Assembly (NCBI GenBank): GCA_905221605.1
Contig: CAJNDS010000846.1
Span: 486,001-497,500 of the forward strand
From: Symbiodinium natans
Taxonomy: Eukaryota > Sar > Dinophyceae > Suessiales > Symbiodiniaceae
DNA length: 11,500 nucleotides
Reading direction: 5' to 3'
Shown here: positions 11,291 through 11,500 of the stretch, one piece after another
Layout of the letters: each line of letters opens with the position of its first letter
Position numbering within the stretch: position 1 is the stretch's first letter
Program-made: the position numbers and the translations under genes
The notes under the pieces: generated by a model
What the model saw: only the letters and a program-made list of their open reading frames with translations
Databases searched by the model: none
Told to the model about the DNA's origin: nothing

Positions 11291-11500
11291 CAAAGTAACA
11301 CTTGCATGATCGGCTGATAACCAGTACCCGGCGACATGCTTCGGACTCCCTTTATGCACGGTGCTTAAGAGCAGGAATGTGCGCCGTTCTTACGGTCTCA
11401 CACGAATTCCATGTCAAATGATGTGATGCCATCTGTAAAGTGACTTCTGGCATCTCTTGCGTCAACTTGAGTGAGCGCCCCTCTCTCAGCGCTTGCCAGT
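11291..11500 (+). other. No supported feature at window end
   Basis: No frame of useful length, repeat or splice pair was found in the last 210 bases. Confidence 0.4.

Overview
This window looks like nuclear DNA of a eukaryote with many very short exons, most likely a core dinoflagellate. That is an inference from gene architecture, not from a recognised gene. The supporting signs are: small coding islands on one strand, each starting directly after a pyrimidine-rich YAG; many introns that appear to begin with GC instead of GT, often after a GAG codon; long (GT)n and (GA)n microsatellites; tandem same-strand genes with very short gaps; and base composition near or slightly above 50% GC by eye. 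No prokaryotic operon, ribosome binding site, tRNA, rRNA, CRISPR array or recognisable transposase is visible. I could not assign any protein to a named family, so all gene symbols are empty.

Layout, all on the + strand. Gene A (about 1-4384, 5' end outside the window) is a chain of candidate exons at 1-108, 291-365, 866-954, 1116-1188, 1285-1410, 1626-1668, 2312-2442, 3578-3691, 4132-4197 and the terminal exon 4301-4384. Several neighbouring exons join in phase, notably 866-954 to 1116-1188 to 1285-1410. Its middle contains a degenerate ~24-bp tandem array (2947-3410). Only 92 bases after the gene A stop comes the proposed start of gene B (ATG 4477), with a hydrophobic N-terminus, an Ala-Lys repeat exon and two 70-72 bp phase-0 introns. 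Further candidate exons follow up to 6765. From 7147 to 10254 there is a well-ordered series of eleven short exons, most of them Arg/Glu-rich, that join into about 189 codons of charged helix or coiled coil and stop at 10254. Whether 7147-10254 is a separate gene or the 3' half of gene B is not settled. The terminal exons of gene A and of this gene look alike (both 28 codons, both with ERK and SNWxD[W/F]).

Downstream, 10255-10555 carries a (GA)n tract. At 10556-10939 a reading frame with one membrane segment is interrupted by two stops, so it is a pseudogene or a misread gene. A last candidate exon lies at 11117-11272. Sequence between these islands is best read as intron or intergenic DNA.

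Caution: exon calls rest on splice-like borders, open frames, phase compatibility and composition seen by eye. In several places more than one frame looks protein-like, so individual exon borders are uncertain and confidences are kept moderate. A transcript alignment would settle almost all of them.
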